Shown here in pieces: positions 7,437 to 14,348 of a DNA stretch of 16,960 nt. The position numbers and the translations under genes are program-made. The notes under the pieces are model-generated. The model ran no database searches. It saw nothing but the letters and a program-made list of their open reading frames with translations, and was not told the DNA's origin. This DNA is from an uncultured Pseudomonas sp. (lineage in GTDB: Bacteria; Pseudomonadota; Gammaproteobacteria; Pseudomonadales; Pseudomonadaceae): positions 1 through 16,960 of the forward strand of contig CAMPJN010000035.1 in assembly GCA_946886875.1 (NCBI GenBank). Direction: 5' to 3'. Position 1 is the stretch's first letter, and the number at the start of each line of letters is the position of its first letter.

Positions 7437-9020
7437 ATGAGCAACTGGAACGCCGCTTGGCGCACCCAGGCCCTGCCCGAGTTGGCGGCGCGCGACTGGG
7501 ATCTGATCGTCGTCGGCGGCGGTATCAGCGGCGCGGGCATCCTCCGTGAAGCGGCGCGGCGTGGCTGGAAATGCCTGCTGCTGGAACAGCGGGATTTCGC
7601 CTGGGGCACTTCCAGTCGCTCGTCGAAGATGGTCCATGGCGGCCTGCGTTATATCGCCAAGGGCCAGTTTGGCCTGACCCGCGATTCGGTGCGCGAGCGC
7701 CAGCGGCTGTTGCACGAAGCGCCTGGCCTGGTCGATCCGCTGAGCTTTCTGATGCCGCATTACCGGGGCGGCTTCCCCGGCCCCAAGGTCTTCGGCGGCC
7801 TGCTGGCGCTGTATGACGCCCTGGCCGGCAAGCGCAATCACTTGTTTTATTCGCTGCAGCAGCTGCGTTATCTCGCCCCTGGCCTCAAGGAAGATGGCTT
7901 GCTTGGCGCTACGCGCTTCTTCGATGCAGTGACCGACGACGCGCGCCTGGTGTTGCGGGTGCTGGACGAGGCGCGGGCGGACGGCGGCGAAGCGCTTAAC
8001 GGCATGCGCGTGATCGAGTTGCTGCGCGATAACGGCCGGGTGGTCGGCCTGCTCGCCGAGGACTGCGAAAGCGGTCAACGCTACAGCCTGCGCAGCCGTG
8101 CCCTGGCCCAGGCCACCGGAGCCTGGGCCGATCAGCTACGGCAGAAAAGCGGCCGCGAACATATCCGCCCGCTGCGCGGCAGTCATTTGCTGTTGCCAGC
8201 CTGGCGCCTGCCGGTGGCCCATGCCCTGAGCTTTATGCACGGCGCGGACCGGCGCCCGGTGTTCGTCTTCCCCTGGGAGGGCGCGACCGTGGTGGGCACC
8301 ACCGACCTGGATCATCGCGAGTCGCTGGAGCAGGACGCACGGATCAGCACCGAGGAACTCGAGTACCTGTTGGCCGCCTGCGCCCAGCAGTTCCCATCAG
8401 CCGCTATCACCGCTGGCGATGTGCTCTCGACCTGGGCCGGAGTCAGGCCGGTGGTCAGTGATGGTGCCGAGGGGCGCAAACCCTCGGACGAGAAACGCGA
8501 GCATGCGCTGTGGATCGAACCAGGCTGCGTGACCCTGGCCGGCGGCAAACTGACCACCTTTCGCCTGTTGGCCCTGGAAGTTCTGCAAGCCTGCGCCGAG
8601 TTTGTCGGCCACCCGCTGGCTGACCACGGCGCCGCCACCTTCGCGCCCTGCGCGCCCGTGCTTATGCCCAGTCTCAACGACAGCCAGCAGAGACGCCTGC
8701 GCGGCCGTTTTGGCCGGGCCTTGCCGGGCGTGCTGGCATTGCTCGACGAGCTTGGCAGCGAAACAGTTGCCGGCAGCGAAACGCTCTGGGCGGAACTGGC
8801 CTGGGCCGCCGAGCATGAACTGGTGCTGCACCTGGACGACCTGCTGCTGCGCCGCACCCGCCTCGGGCTGCTGCTGGCCGAAGGCGCCAAGGCCGAACTG
8901 CCGCGCATTCGCGCGCTGTGCCAGGCGCGTCTGGGTTGGAGCGACGAACGTTGGCAGCAGGAAGAACAGGACTATTTGGAACTCTGGCGGCGCTGCTACA
9001 GCCTGCCGTCAGTCCTGTAG
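7437..9020 (+). CDS. GlpD-like FAD-dependent glycerol-3-phosphate dehydrogenase/oxidase
   Basis: This 527-aa flavoprotein has an N-terminal Rossmann FAD motif, DLIVVGGGISGAG (22-34), followed by the GlpD signatures TSSRSSKMVHGGLRY (58-72), FPWEGATVVGTTD (278-290), AGVRP (334-338) and GGKLTTFR (369-376), then a C-terminal alpha-helical domain. GlpD enzymes oxidise sn-glycerol-3-P to dihydroxyacetone-P at the membrane and pass electrons to quinone. Coupling to an AGPS-like gene suggests a paralogue specialised for a related or alkylated substrate (inference). ATG 7437 is preferred: AGGA (7427-7430) is 6 nt upstream. ATG 7434, overlapping the previous stop, or TTG 7431 would add one or two residues. 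The stop codon TAG lies inside a REP element, so the final residues were probably set by the repeat's arrival. Confidence 0.87.
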   Translation: MSNWNAAWRTQALPELAARDWDLIVVGGGISGAGILREAARRGWKCLLLEQRDFAWGTSSRSSKMVHGGLRYIAKGQFGLTRDSVRERQRLLHEAPGLVDPLSFLMPHYRGGFPGPKVFGGLLALYDALAGKRNHLFYSLQQLRYLAPGLKEDGLLGATRFFDAVTDDARLVLRVLDEARADGGEALNGMRVIELLRDNGRVVGLLAEDCESGQRYSLRSRALAQATGAWADQLRQKSGREHIRPLRGSHLLLPAWRLPVAHALSFMHGADRRPVFVFPWEGATVVGTTDLDHRESLEQDARISTEELEYLLAACAQQFPSAAITAGDVLSTWAGVRPVVSDGAEGRKPSDEKREHALWIEPGCVTLAGGKLTTFRLLALEVLQACAEFVGHPLADHGAATFAPCAPVLMPSLNDSQQRRLRGRFGRALPGVLALLDELGSETVAGSETLWAELAWAAEHELVLHLDDLLLRRTRLGLLLAEGAKAELPRIRALCQARLGWSDERWQQEEQDYLELWRRCYSLPSVL

Positions 9021-9097
9021 GAGCCAGCTTGCTGGCGATCTGGCGTCCCGACGATTGCTTTATGCGCCGGAGGATCGCCAGCAAGCTGGCTCCTACA
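9016..9097. repeat. Paired REP elements (BIME-like), 25-bp perfect inverted arms
   Basis: Bases 9016-9040 (beginning TGTAGGAGCCAGCTTGCTGG) are the exact reverse complement of 9073-9097, with a 32-bp spacer. The GTAGGAGC end and internal CCAGCTTGCTGG dyad are typical of intergenic REP repeats in Pseudomonas, thought to be spread by RAYT (TnpA_REP) transposases acting on the GTAG end. No RAYT gene is in the window. The pair could form a large hairpin in RNA, attenuating or stabilising the mRNA between the GlpD-like and kinase genes. The left copy supplies the GlpD-like stop codon. Confidence 0.85.
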
Positions 9098-9134
9098 AAG
9101 TTTGCTGCGCGACAGTGCTCCGTCGAAGACGGGG

Positions 9135-9150
9135 GCGACCGCTCCTACAG
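9135..9150 (-). repeat. Decayed third REP end
   Basis: GCGACCGCTCCTACAG is the complement of CTGTAGGAGCGGTCGC, the GTAGGAGC-type REP end in the same orientation as the right-hand copy of the pair. It lacks an intact partner dyad; the preceding GCGCGACAGTGCTCC and CGTCGAAGACGGGGGCGACC may be remnants. It lies 98 bp before the kinase start. Confidence 0.55.
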
Positions 9151-9234
9151 AGGCTTCAGACCCTAGAAAGGGTCGTGCCGCGTAGGCGGAGCACAGCGAT
9201 ACCCAACGAGCAAATAAGCAACAACGAACAACTA

Positions 9235-9240
9235 GAGGGA
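9235..9240 (+). promoter_or_regulatory. Ribosome binding site supporting a TTG start for the kinase
   Basis: GAGGGA ends 7 nt before TTG 9248, and the encoded [15 protein letters not shown] is already the FGGY N-terminal fold. There is no nearby in-frame ATG, so the TTG start is well supported. Confidence 0.7.
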
Positions 9241-9247
9241 TTACGCC

Positions 9248-10807
9248 TTGAGCGAAAAAAGCTACCTGCTGGCCATCGACAACGGTACCCAGAGTGTTCG
9301 CGCGCTGTTGTTCGACCTGCAGGGCAACCTGGTCGGCAAAGGCAAGGTGGAGCTCGAGGCCTATTACTCCAAGCAACCCGGCTGGGCCGAGCAGGACCCG
9401 GATTACTACTGGGCCAGTCTCGGCGAAGCCTGCCAACGGCTGTGGGCGCAGGTGGATATCGACCGCAGCCTGATCAAGGGCGTGTCGCTGACCACCCAGC
9501 GCGGCACCCTGATCAATGTCGATTCTGCCGGTAAGCCGCTGCGACCGGCGATCCTCTGGCTGGACCAGCGCCGTGCCGAGGTTCGCGGCAGGATCGAGGG
9601 GGCTTGGGGCTGGCTGTTCAGGTTGCTCGGCGCGCAGGAAACGGTCGATCATTTTCGCGCCCAGGCCGAGGTCAACTGGATCGCGCAGAATCAACCGGAT
9701 ATCTGGGCCAAAACCGACAAGGTGCTGCTGCTTTCCGGTTTTCTCACTCACCGGCTGTGTGGGCGTTTCGTCGACTCGGTGGGCTGTTGCGTGGCCTATC
9801 TGCCGTTCGACTACAAGCGCTTGCAGTGGGCCAAGGCCAGCGATTGGAAATGGCAGGCGATGCCGGTGCGTCGCGAGCAGTTACCCGAACTCTACAAACC
9901 GGGCGCACGGCTCGGCAGCATCACTGCCGCGGCCAGCGCGCATACCGGCATTCCCGAAGGCTTGCCGTTGATCGCCGCGGCCGCCGACAAGGCTTGCGAG
10001 GTGCTCGGTGCTGGGGTGCTGGAACCGCACACGGCCTGTTTGTCCTACGGCACCACCGCGACCATCAACACCACGCGGCGCCAGTACCTGGAAACCATCC
10101 CGCTGATTCCACCGTACCCGGCGGCGATCCCGGATCGCTACAACGCCGAGGTGATGATCTATCGCGGTTTCTGGATGGTCAGCTGGTTCAAGCAGGAGTT
10201 CGGCCTGCGCGAGATGCAGCGCGCCGCCGAGCTGGGCGTCGAACCTGAGGCGTTATTCGACGAACTGGTCGACTCGGTGCCACCCGGTTCCATGGGCCTG
10301 ACCTTGCAACCCTACTGGTCGCCGGGCATCCGCGAGCCGGGGCTGGAGGCCAAGGGCTCGATCATTGGTTTTGGCGATGTGCACACCCGCGCGCACATCT
10401 ATCGGGCGATTCTCGAGGGCCTGGCCTATGCCCTGCGCCAGGGTAAGGAAAAGATCGAAAAACGCTCGGGCAGCAAGATCACCCGCCTGCGCGTGTCCGG
10501 CGGTGGTTCGCAGAGCGATGCGGCGATGCAACTGACCGCCGATATCTTCGGCCTGCCGGCGGAGCGCCCGCATGTCTACGAGACCTCGGGGCTGGGCGCC
10601 GCCATCGACTGCGCCGTTGGCCTCGGCCTGCATCCGGATTTCCCCACGGCTATCGCCGCCATGACCCGGGTCGGTCGAGTATTCGAGCCCAACCCCGAGG
10701 CGCAACGCACCTATGAGCTGTTGTACCGCGAGGTTTATCAGCGCATGTATCGGCAGCTCAAGCCGCTGTACCGGAAAATCCGCAAGATCACCGGTTATCC
10801 GGCATAA
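9248..10807 (+). CDS. FGGY-family carbohydrate/polyol kinase
   Basis: This 519-aa kinase has the two-domain FGGY (actin/hexokinase-fold) layout: the phosphate loop [14 protein letters not shown] (7-20), the substrate-binding TTQRGT region (82-87) with LWLDQRR (103-109), a probable catalytic Asp247 in [13 protein letters not shown], the adenosine-side [11 protein letters not shown] (266-276), and GGGSQSD (418-424). Family members phosphorylate glycerol, ribulose, xylulose or similar polyols with ATP; it is neither a standard GlpK nor a XylB by motif, so the substrate is open. The neighbouring GlpD-like and AGPS-like genes point to glycerol, dihydroxyacetone or an alkylglycerol. It starts at TTG. 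It is separated from the GlpD-like gene by 227 bp holding three REP ends, so it may have its own promoter, although I see no convincing one. Confidence 0.85.
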   Translation: MSEKSYLLAIDNGTQSVRALLFDLQGNLVGKGKVELEAYYSKQPGWAEQDPDYYWASLGEACQRLWAQVDIDRSLIKGVSLTTQRGTLINVDSAGKPLRPAILWLDQRRAEVRGRIEGAWGWLFRLLGAQETVDHFRAQAEVNWIAQNQPDIWAKTDKVLLLSGFLTHRLCGRFVDSVGCCVAYLPFDYKRLQWAKASDWKWQAMPVRREQLPELYKPGARLGSITAAASAHTGIPEGLPLIAAAADKACEVLGAGVLEPHTACLSYGTTATINTTRRQYLETIPLIPPYPAAIPDRYNAEVMIYRGFWMVSWFKQEFGLREMQRAAELGVEPEALFDELVDSVPPGSMGLTLQPYWSPGIREPGLEAKGSIIGFGDVHTRAHIYRAILEGLAYALRQGKEKIEKRSGSKITRLRVSGGGSQSDAAMQLTADIFGLPAERPHVYETSGLGAAIDCAVGLGLHPDFPTAIAAMTRVGRVFEPNPEAQRTYELLYREVYQRMYRQLKPLYRKIRKITGYPA

Positions 10808-11023
10808 GGCAGAGCCATGGCGTCGGCAAAAATGTGCTCCGCTTGTCGGCAGCACTCCGCGCGCTTGTGCCGTTCATAGCTTTTATGGTCAAAAAAAGCC
10901 CCATCGTGCGGGCCGAACGCGTCGTGGTCGTCTAAAGTCGTACTAGGAATGCGCGCGTCCGCCGCGAGCGTTGGGCTGGAGTCTGGCGCAGGACGCGAAA
11001 GCACTACGACAACCATAAGAGTT

Positions 11024-11029
11024 AGGGGA
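11024..11029 (+). promoter_or_regulatory. Ribosome binding site supporting a TTG start for the receiver protein
   Basis: AGGGGA ends 7 nt before TTG 11037, and the encoded KILIVDDSAMSRK is the beta-1/acid pocket of a receiver domain, so little can precede it. Upstream, 10808-11036 shows no clear terminator or promoter. It does hold three GTCGT repeats (10921, 10927, 10937) and a -10-like TACTAG (10941-10946). Confidence 0.65.
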
Positions 11030-11036
11030 CGCCAGC

Positions 11037-11396
11037 TTGAAGATACTCATAGTGGATGATTCGGCCATGTCGCGGAAACTGGTGATGAAAGCCCTGCCGG
11101 CGGATCTGGATGCACAGATTACCCAGGCGGCTAATGGCGAAGAGGCATTAGCGGCTTATCATGCGGGGCATGCCGAGGTAATCTTTCTCGACCTGACCAT
11201 GCCGGTAATGGACGGTTTTCGCACGTTGGAGCAACTCAAACGCGAGGATGCCAACGCTGTGGTCATCGTTATCAGTGCCGATATTCAACCCCAGGCCCAG
11301 CAACGGGTACGTGAGCTCGGCGCAGCGGCCTTTGTGAAAAAACCGATCACCCCCGAGGCCATGCAAGCGGCTTTGTATGAAATAGGGTTGGTGTAG
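11037..11396 (+). CDS. Stand-alone CheY-like response regulator receiver
   Basis: This 119-aa single receiver domain has the complete phosphorylation pocket: acidic pair Asp7-Asp8, phospho-acceptor Asp52 in FLDLTMPVMDG, switch Ser80 (VIVISADIQ), and Lys102 in FVKKP. There is no output domain, so it should signal by protein-protein contact, like CheY. Its place, 2 nt before a CheC-type phosphatase gene and two genes before a histidine kinase, suggests the kinase phosphorylates it and the CheC protein dephosphorylates it. Whether it acts on the flagellar motor or on another partner, such as a cyclase or biofilm regulator, cannot be read from the sequence. It starts at TTG with a strong ribosome site. 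Confidence 0.9.
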   Translation: MKILIVDDSAMSRKLVMKALPADLDAQITQAANGEEALAAYHAGHAEVIFLDLTMPVMDGFRTLEQLKREDANAVVIVISADIQPQAQQRVRELGAAAFVKKPITPEAMQAALYEIGLV

Positions 11397-11398
11397 GA

Positions 11399-12016
11399 AT
11401 GAGCAGTCAATTGGCGAATTTAAGCGAAGACCAACGCGATGCCTTACAGGAACTGATGAACGTGGCCATGGGCCAGGCTGCCGATCGCCTGGCCCGTTTG
11501 ACCGAAACATTCGTCACGCTGTCGGTGCCGCGCATCCATCCCGCGGATGTGACCAACACCAGCCTGCTCGATCAATTGATGATCGCCGGCCAGCCGGCGG
11601 TGATCACCCGTCAGTCATTTCTCGGCAAGTTGCGCGGCGAAGTGATGGTGTGTTTCGGCGAGAACGGCGCCGAACAGCTGGCCGGCCTGATGGGCTATGA
11701 AGGCGTGGAGCACAACAGCATCGAGGATGAATTGATGCTGGATGTGACCAACATCCTCACCGGCGCCTGTATCAATGGTCTGGCCCAGCAGATCGAGATC
11801 AAGGTCAGTTACGGCTCGCCGTCCATGCTCTCGCGTGGTCGCTCGCTGCAGGAGGTGCTCGGTTCTCAGGAGTTGCGCGGGCATCAGGCGCTGGTGCTGG
11901 AAATCCACTTCGAGGTGGCGACCCACAGCTTCTATTGCGACCTGTTGGTGTGCATCGCCGAAGACACAGTGGCCACCGTCATCGAAGTGATCGATCAGGT
12001 ATTGAACGATATTTGA
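11399..12016 (+). CDS. CheC-family phosphatase acting on a CheY-type receiver
   Basis: This 205-aa protein has the CheC/FliY/CheX phosphatase signature D/S-x3-E-x2-N-x22-P. The first copy is exact: Asp14, Glu18, Asn21, Pro44. A second copy in the pseudo-symmetric half has Glu111, Asp115, Asn118 and Pro141 with identical spacing, so the second site keeps the key Asn but changes the acid (Glu to Asp), as one would expect of a weaker or diverged site. CheC enzymes hydrolyse phospho-CheY, and in Bacillus work with CheD; no cheD gene is nearby. No membrane segment is seen. Most gammaproteobacteria use CheZ, so a CheC gene in an operon with one receiver is notable. ATG 11399 is 2 nt after the receiver stop. 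Confidence 0.85.
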   Translation: MSSQLANLSEDQRDALQELMNVAMGQAADRLARLTETFVTLSVPRIHPADVTNTSLLDQLMIAGQPAVITRQSFLGKLRGEVMVCFGENGAEQLAGLMGYEGVEHNSIEDELMLDVTNILTGACINGLAQQIEIKVSYGSPSMLSRGRSLQEVLGSQELRGHQALVLEIHFEVATHSFYCDLLVCIAEDTVATVIEVIDQVLNDI

Positions 12017-12070
12017 CTGCGGCCTGCCGCGATCTGGATGGATACACCATCATCTGAATAAGGATGCGAG

Positions 12071-13390
12071 ATGACGTCTGCCCCTGGAACTTCAGGCGAA
12101 GTATTACCCGCAGAATTAGTGGAGGTGTTGCAAAGCATTAACCTCGGTGTGTTGCTACTCGACAGCGACTACCGGGTGGCGTTCTGGAACGACTTCATGG
12201 TGATCCACAGCGGCAAGGACAGCTCCGAGGTGAGAGGGAAGCTGCTGTTCGATATTTTTCCGGAGCTGCCCAGGCTTTGGGTCGAAAAGAAAGTCGACGG
12301 GGTTTTCGCTCTGCAGAACCTGGCGTTCACTTCCTGGCAACAACGCCCACACCTGTTCAATTTCTCCGGCAGCCGCCCCATCACTGGCTTGAGCGAGATG
12401 ATGTACCAGAACTGTACCTTCTCGCCGATGATCGAGGCTGCGGGAACGGTCAAATATGTCTGCCTGACCATCGCCGATGCCACCGAGACGGCTGCCCAGC
12501 ACCTTGAACTGGAGCGGCTCAACCAACTCCTGCAGGAAGAAAAGAGCGAGCAGGCGCGTCTGATCCGCAAACTCGAAGATGCCCAGGCGCAATTGTTGCA
12601 ATCGGAAAAGATGGCCGCGATCGGTCAATTGGCCGCGGGCGTAGCCCATGAAATCAACAACCCGGTCGGCTATGTCTATTCCAACTTCAGCAGCCTGGAG
12701 CGCTATGTGGAGGACTTGTTCCGCCTGATCGAAACCTATCAGACGGCAGCGGCCGAGCATCAGGGCCCCGAGTTGCGCGCGCGACTGGAGCAGGCCAACC
12801 AGACCCTCGATTACGATTTTCTGCGCAGCGATATGGCCGATCTGGTGCGTGAGTCGCGTCAGGGCCTGGAGCGGGTCAAGCAGATCGTTCAGGACTTGCG
12901 CGATTTTTCCCATATCGATTCCGGCGATTGGCAGAAGACCGACCTGCACAAGGGCCTCGACAGCACCCTGAACGTGATATGGAACGAGATCAAATTCAAG
13001 GCCGAGGTGGTGAAGAATTACGGCGAGTTGCCCGAAGTCGAGTGCCTGGGCTCGCAGCTCAATCAGGTGTTCATGAACCTGATCATCAACGCCGCCCATG
13101 CCATCGAACAGCAGGGCACCATCTGGCTGGAAACCGGCACCCAGGACGATTGGGTGTACGTGCGGGTGCGCGACAGCGGTAGCGGTATCGAAGCCGAGCA
13201 CCTGACCCGCTTGTTCGATCCCTTCTTCACCACCAAGCCGGTGGGCCAGGGCACGGGCCTCGGTTTGTCGGTGTCCTACAGCATCGTCGGCAAGCACCAC
13301 GGACGCCTGGAGGTCGAAAGCGAACCAGGGCAGGGCGCTACCTTCACCGTATGGTTACCGAAGGAGCAGCCCGTGAGCGAGAACATTTAG
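12071..13390 (+). CDS. Soluble PAS-domain sensor histidine kinase
   Basis: This 439-aa kinase has no membrane segment. An N-terminal PAS-like domain (about 12-137) is followed by a coiled-coil linker (138-182; LELERLNQLLQEEKSEQARL and on) and a HisKA domain with phospho-acceptor His193 in AAGVAHEINNPVGYVYSN. A roughly 90-residue insertion-rich segment follows before the conserved ESRQGLERVKQIVQDLRDFS. The ATPase domain has the N box NLIINAAHAIE (336-346), G1 DSGSGI (368-373), the F box FDPFFTTKPVGQG (382-394) and G2 GTGLGLS (394-400). It autophosphorylates and passes phosphate to a receiver; the partner is presumably the stand-alone receiver two genes upstream. The signal sensed by the PAS domain is unknown, and no heme or flavin residue is recognisable. 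AAGGA (12060-12064) is 6 nt before ATG 12071, after a 54-nt gap from the CheC gene. The stop is 22 bp from the convergent pirin stop. Confidence 0.88.
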   Translation: MTSAPGTSGEVLPAELVEVLQSINLGVLLLDSDYRVAFWNDFMVIHSGKDSSEVRGKLLFDIFPELPRLWVEKKVDGVFALQNLAFTSWQQRPHLFNFSGSRPITGLSEMMYQNCTFSPMIEAAGTVKYVCLTIADATETAAQHLELERLNQLLQEEKSEQARLIRKLEDAQAQLLQSEKMAAIGQLAAGVAHEINNPVGYVYSNFSSLERYVEDLFRLIETYQTAAAEHQGPELRARLEQANQTLDYDFLRSDMADLVRESRQGLERVKQIVQDLRDFSHIDSGDWQKTDLHKGLDSTLNVIWNEIKFKAEVVKNYGELPEVECLGSQLNQVFMNLIINAAHAIEQQGTIWLETGTQDDWVYVRVRDSGSGIEAEHLTRLFDPFFTTKPVGQGTGLGLSVSYSIVGKHHGRLEVESEPGQGATFTVWLPKEQPVSENI

Positions 13391-13412
13391 CCCCAGGCAT
13401 CAGCGAATGTTC

Positions 13413-14111
13413 CTAGGCCACATCCACCAATACGATCTCGCTGTCTTCTATCGCCGTTATCTGCAGCAGGTCGAGGTCGCTTACGGCCACACCATCGCGC
13501 GCCTGCGCTGACACGCCATTGATTTCGAATGAACCGCTGGCGCCCACCAAATAGGCTTTACGCAGTTTGCCCAGCGGGTACTCGACCTGTTGCCCGGCCT
13601 GCAGCGTGGCTGCCGCCAACCTGGCGCGGACACGGATCGGCAAGGCCTCGCGGTCTTCGGCATAGCCGCTGGCGAGTATCACGAAAGCCCCCGCACGTTC
13701 GCCCTTGGGGAAGGGTTTGGCGCCCCAGGACGGCGGCAGCCCGACCTGGTCGGGCTGGATCCAGATCTGAAACAACTGGGTCGTCGTATCCTCGAGATTG
13801 AATTCGCTATGGGCGATGCCGGTGCCGGCGCTCATCACCTGTACGTCGCCAGCCTCGGTGCGGCCCTGGTTGCCCAGGCTGTCCTTGTGGGTAATGGCGC
13901 CCTGACGTACGTAGGTGATGATTTCCATATCCTGATGAGGGTGCGTGGGGAAACCTGCATGGGGTGCGATTGCATCGTCGTTCCATACCCGCAGCTGTCC
14001 CCAGCCCATGCGCTTGGGGTCATGGTAGCTGGCGAAAGAGAAATGATGGTGCGCGTTGAGCCAGCCGTGCTGGGCATTGCCGAGCTGGGCAAAGGGGCGT
14101 ATTTCAATCAT
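13413..14111 (-). CDS. Pirin-family bicupin (YhhW-type quercetinase-like)
   Basis: This 232-aa bicupin matches the pirin/YhhW group: GNAQHGWLNAHHHFSFASYH near the N-terminus, then THPHQDMEIITYV and GTGIAHSE. The metal ligands His57, His59, His101 and Glu103 sit exactly where they do in pirin, so the N-terminal cupin should bind iron or another divalent metal. YhhW-type enzymes show quercetin 2,3-dioxygenase activity in vitro and pirins can act as redox-sensitive regulators; the natural substrate is unknown. ATG 14111 is chosen because GAGG (14121-14118) lies 6 nt upstream and the product begins MIEIRPF, as in this family; ATG 14123 lacks a ribosome site. The length is close to the 231 residues of E. 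coli YhhW. Its promoter must lie in the AT-rich region at 14112-14348, where a 15-bp palindrome is found. Confidence 0.9.
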   Translation of the reverse strand: MIEIRPFAQLGNAQHGWLNAHHHFSFASYHDPKRMGWGQLRVWNDDAIAPHAGFPTHPHQDMEIITYVRQGAITHKDSLGNQGRTEAGDVQVMSAGTGIAHSEFNLEDTTTQLFQIWIQPDQVGLPPSWGAKPFPKGERAGAFVILASGYAEDREALPIRVRARLAAATLQAGQQVEYPLGKLRKAYLVGASGSFEINGVSAQARDGVAVSDLDLLQITAIEDSEIVLVDVA

Positions 14112-14117
14112 CTGCAG

Positions 14118-14121
14118 CCTC
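14118..14121 (-). promoter_or_regulatory. Ribosome binding site deciding the pirin start
   Basis: On the minus strand GAGG is followed by CTGCAG and ATG 14111. The alternative ATG 14123 is preceded by CCTAACGACG, which offers no match. Confidence 0.55.
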
Positions 14122-14206
14122 ATCGTCGTTAGGGGCCAGGGGTGGCGTTGAGTAGATGATCAATTAAAACTGTACGATAAAAAATGGCATATTTTTCGCC
14201 TTATAT

Positions 14207-14221
14207 ATCTAATTATTAGAT
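14207..14221. promoter_or_regulatory. AT-rich palindrome between pirin and yegS, possible operator
   Basis: ATCTAATTATTAGAT is a perfect 15-bp inverted repeat around a central T, embedded in an AT-rich stretch (about 14158-14222) that contrasts with the GC-rich surroundings. A TATATAAG run next to it on the minus strand could be the pirin -10 region, so a TetR- or MarR-type regulator may bind here (inference). No such regulator gene is in the window. Confidence 0.45.
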
Positions 14222-14348
14222 CTTATGCCTGCTTGGGTCTGGCTGAAAAATAAACAAAAAGCGCGGGCAGCGACGAAAGCGACAAATGCCTCTATCTGCG
14301 GTCTGGATAAAGCGGTACACGCATCTAAGCATTGGCACAGGGGTAAGC

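Noticed and set aside
10879..10899. GCTTTT...AAAAGC stem as a terminator after the FGGY kinase
   Set aside because: A stem of mostly A-T pairs without a following T tract would not be stable.
12155..13300. Long open frame (381 codons) antisense to the histidine kinase
   Set aside because: The sense frame has complete H, N, G1, F and G2 boxes; the antisense protein is low-complexity and has no family features.
13381..13412. Inverted repeat GAACATT/AATGTTC between the histidine kinase and pirin as a terminator
   Set aside because: Seven-bp AT-containing arms with an 18-nt loop and no T tract; too weak to call.
14158..14222. AT-rich stretch as evidence of horizontal transfer
   Set aside because: It is confined to an intergenic promoter region and the flanking genes have normal GC-rich codon use.
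14333..14348. TGGCAC...AAGC as a sigma-54 promoter for yegS
   Set aside because: GG-to-GC spacing is off by one, TTGC is absent and it overlaps the ribosome site.
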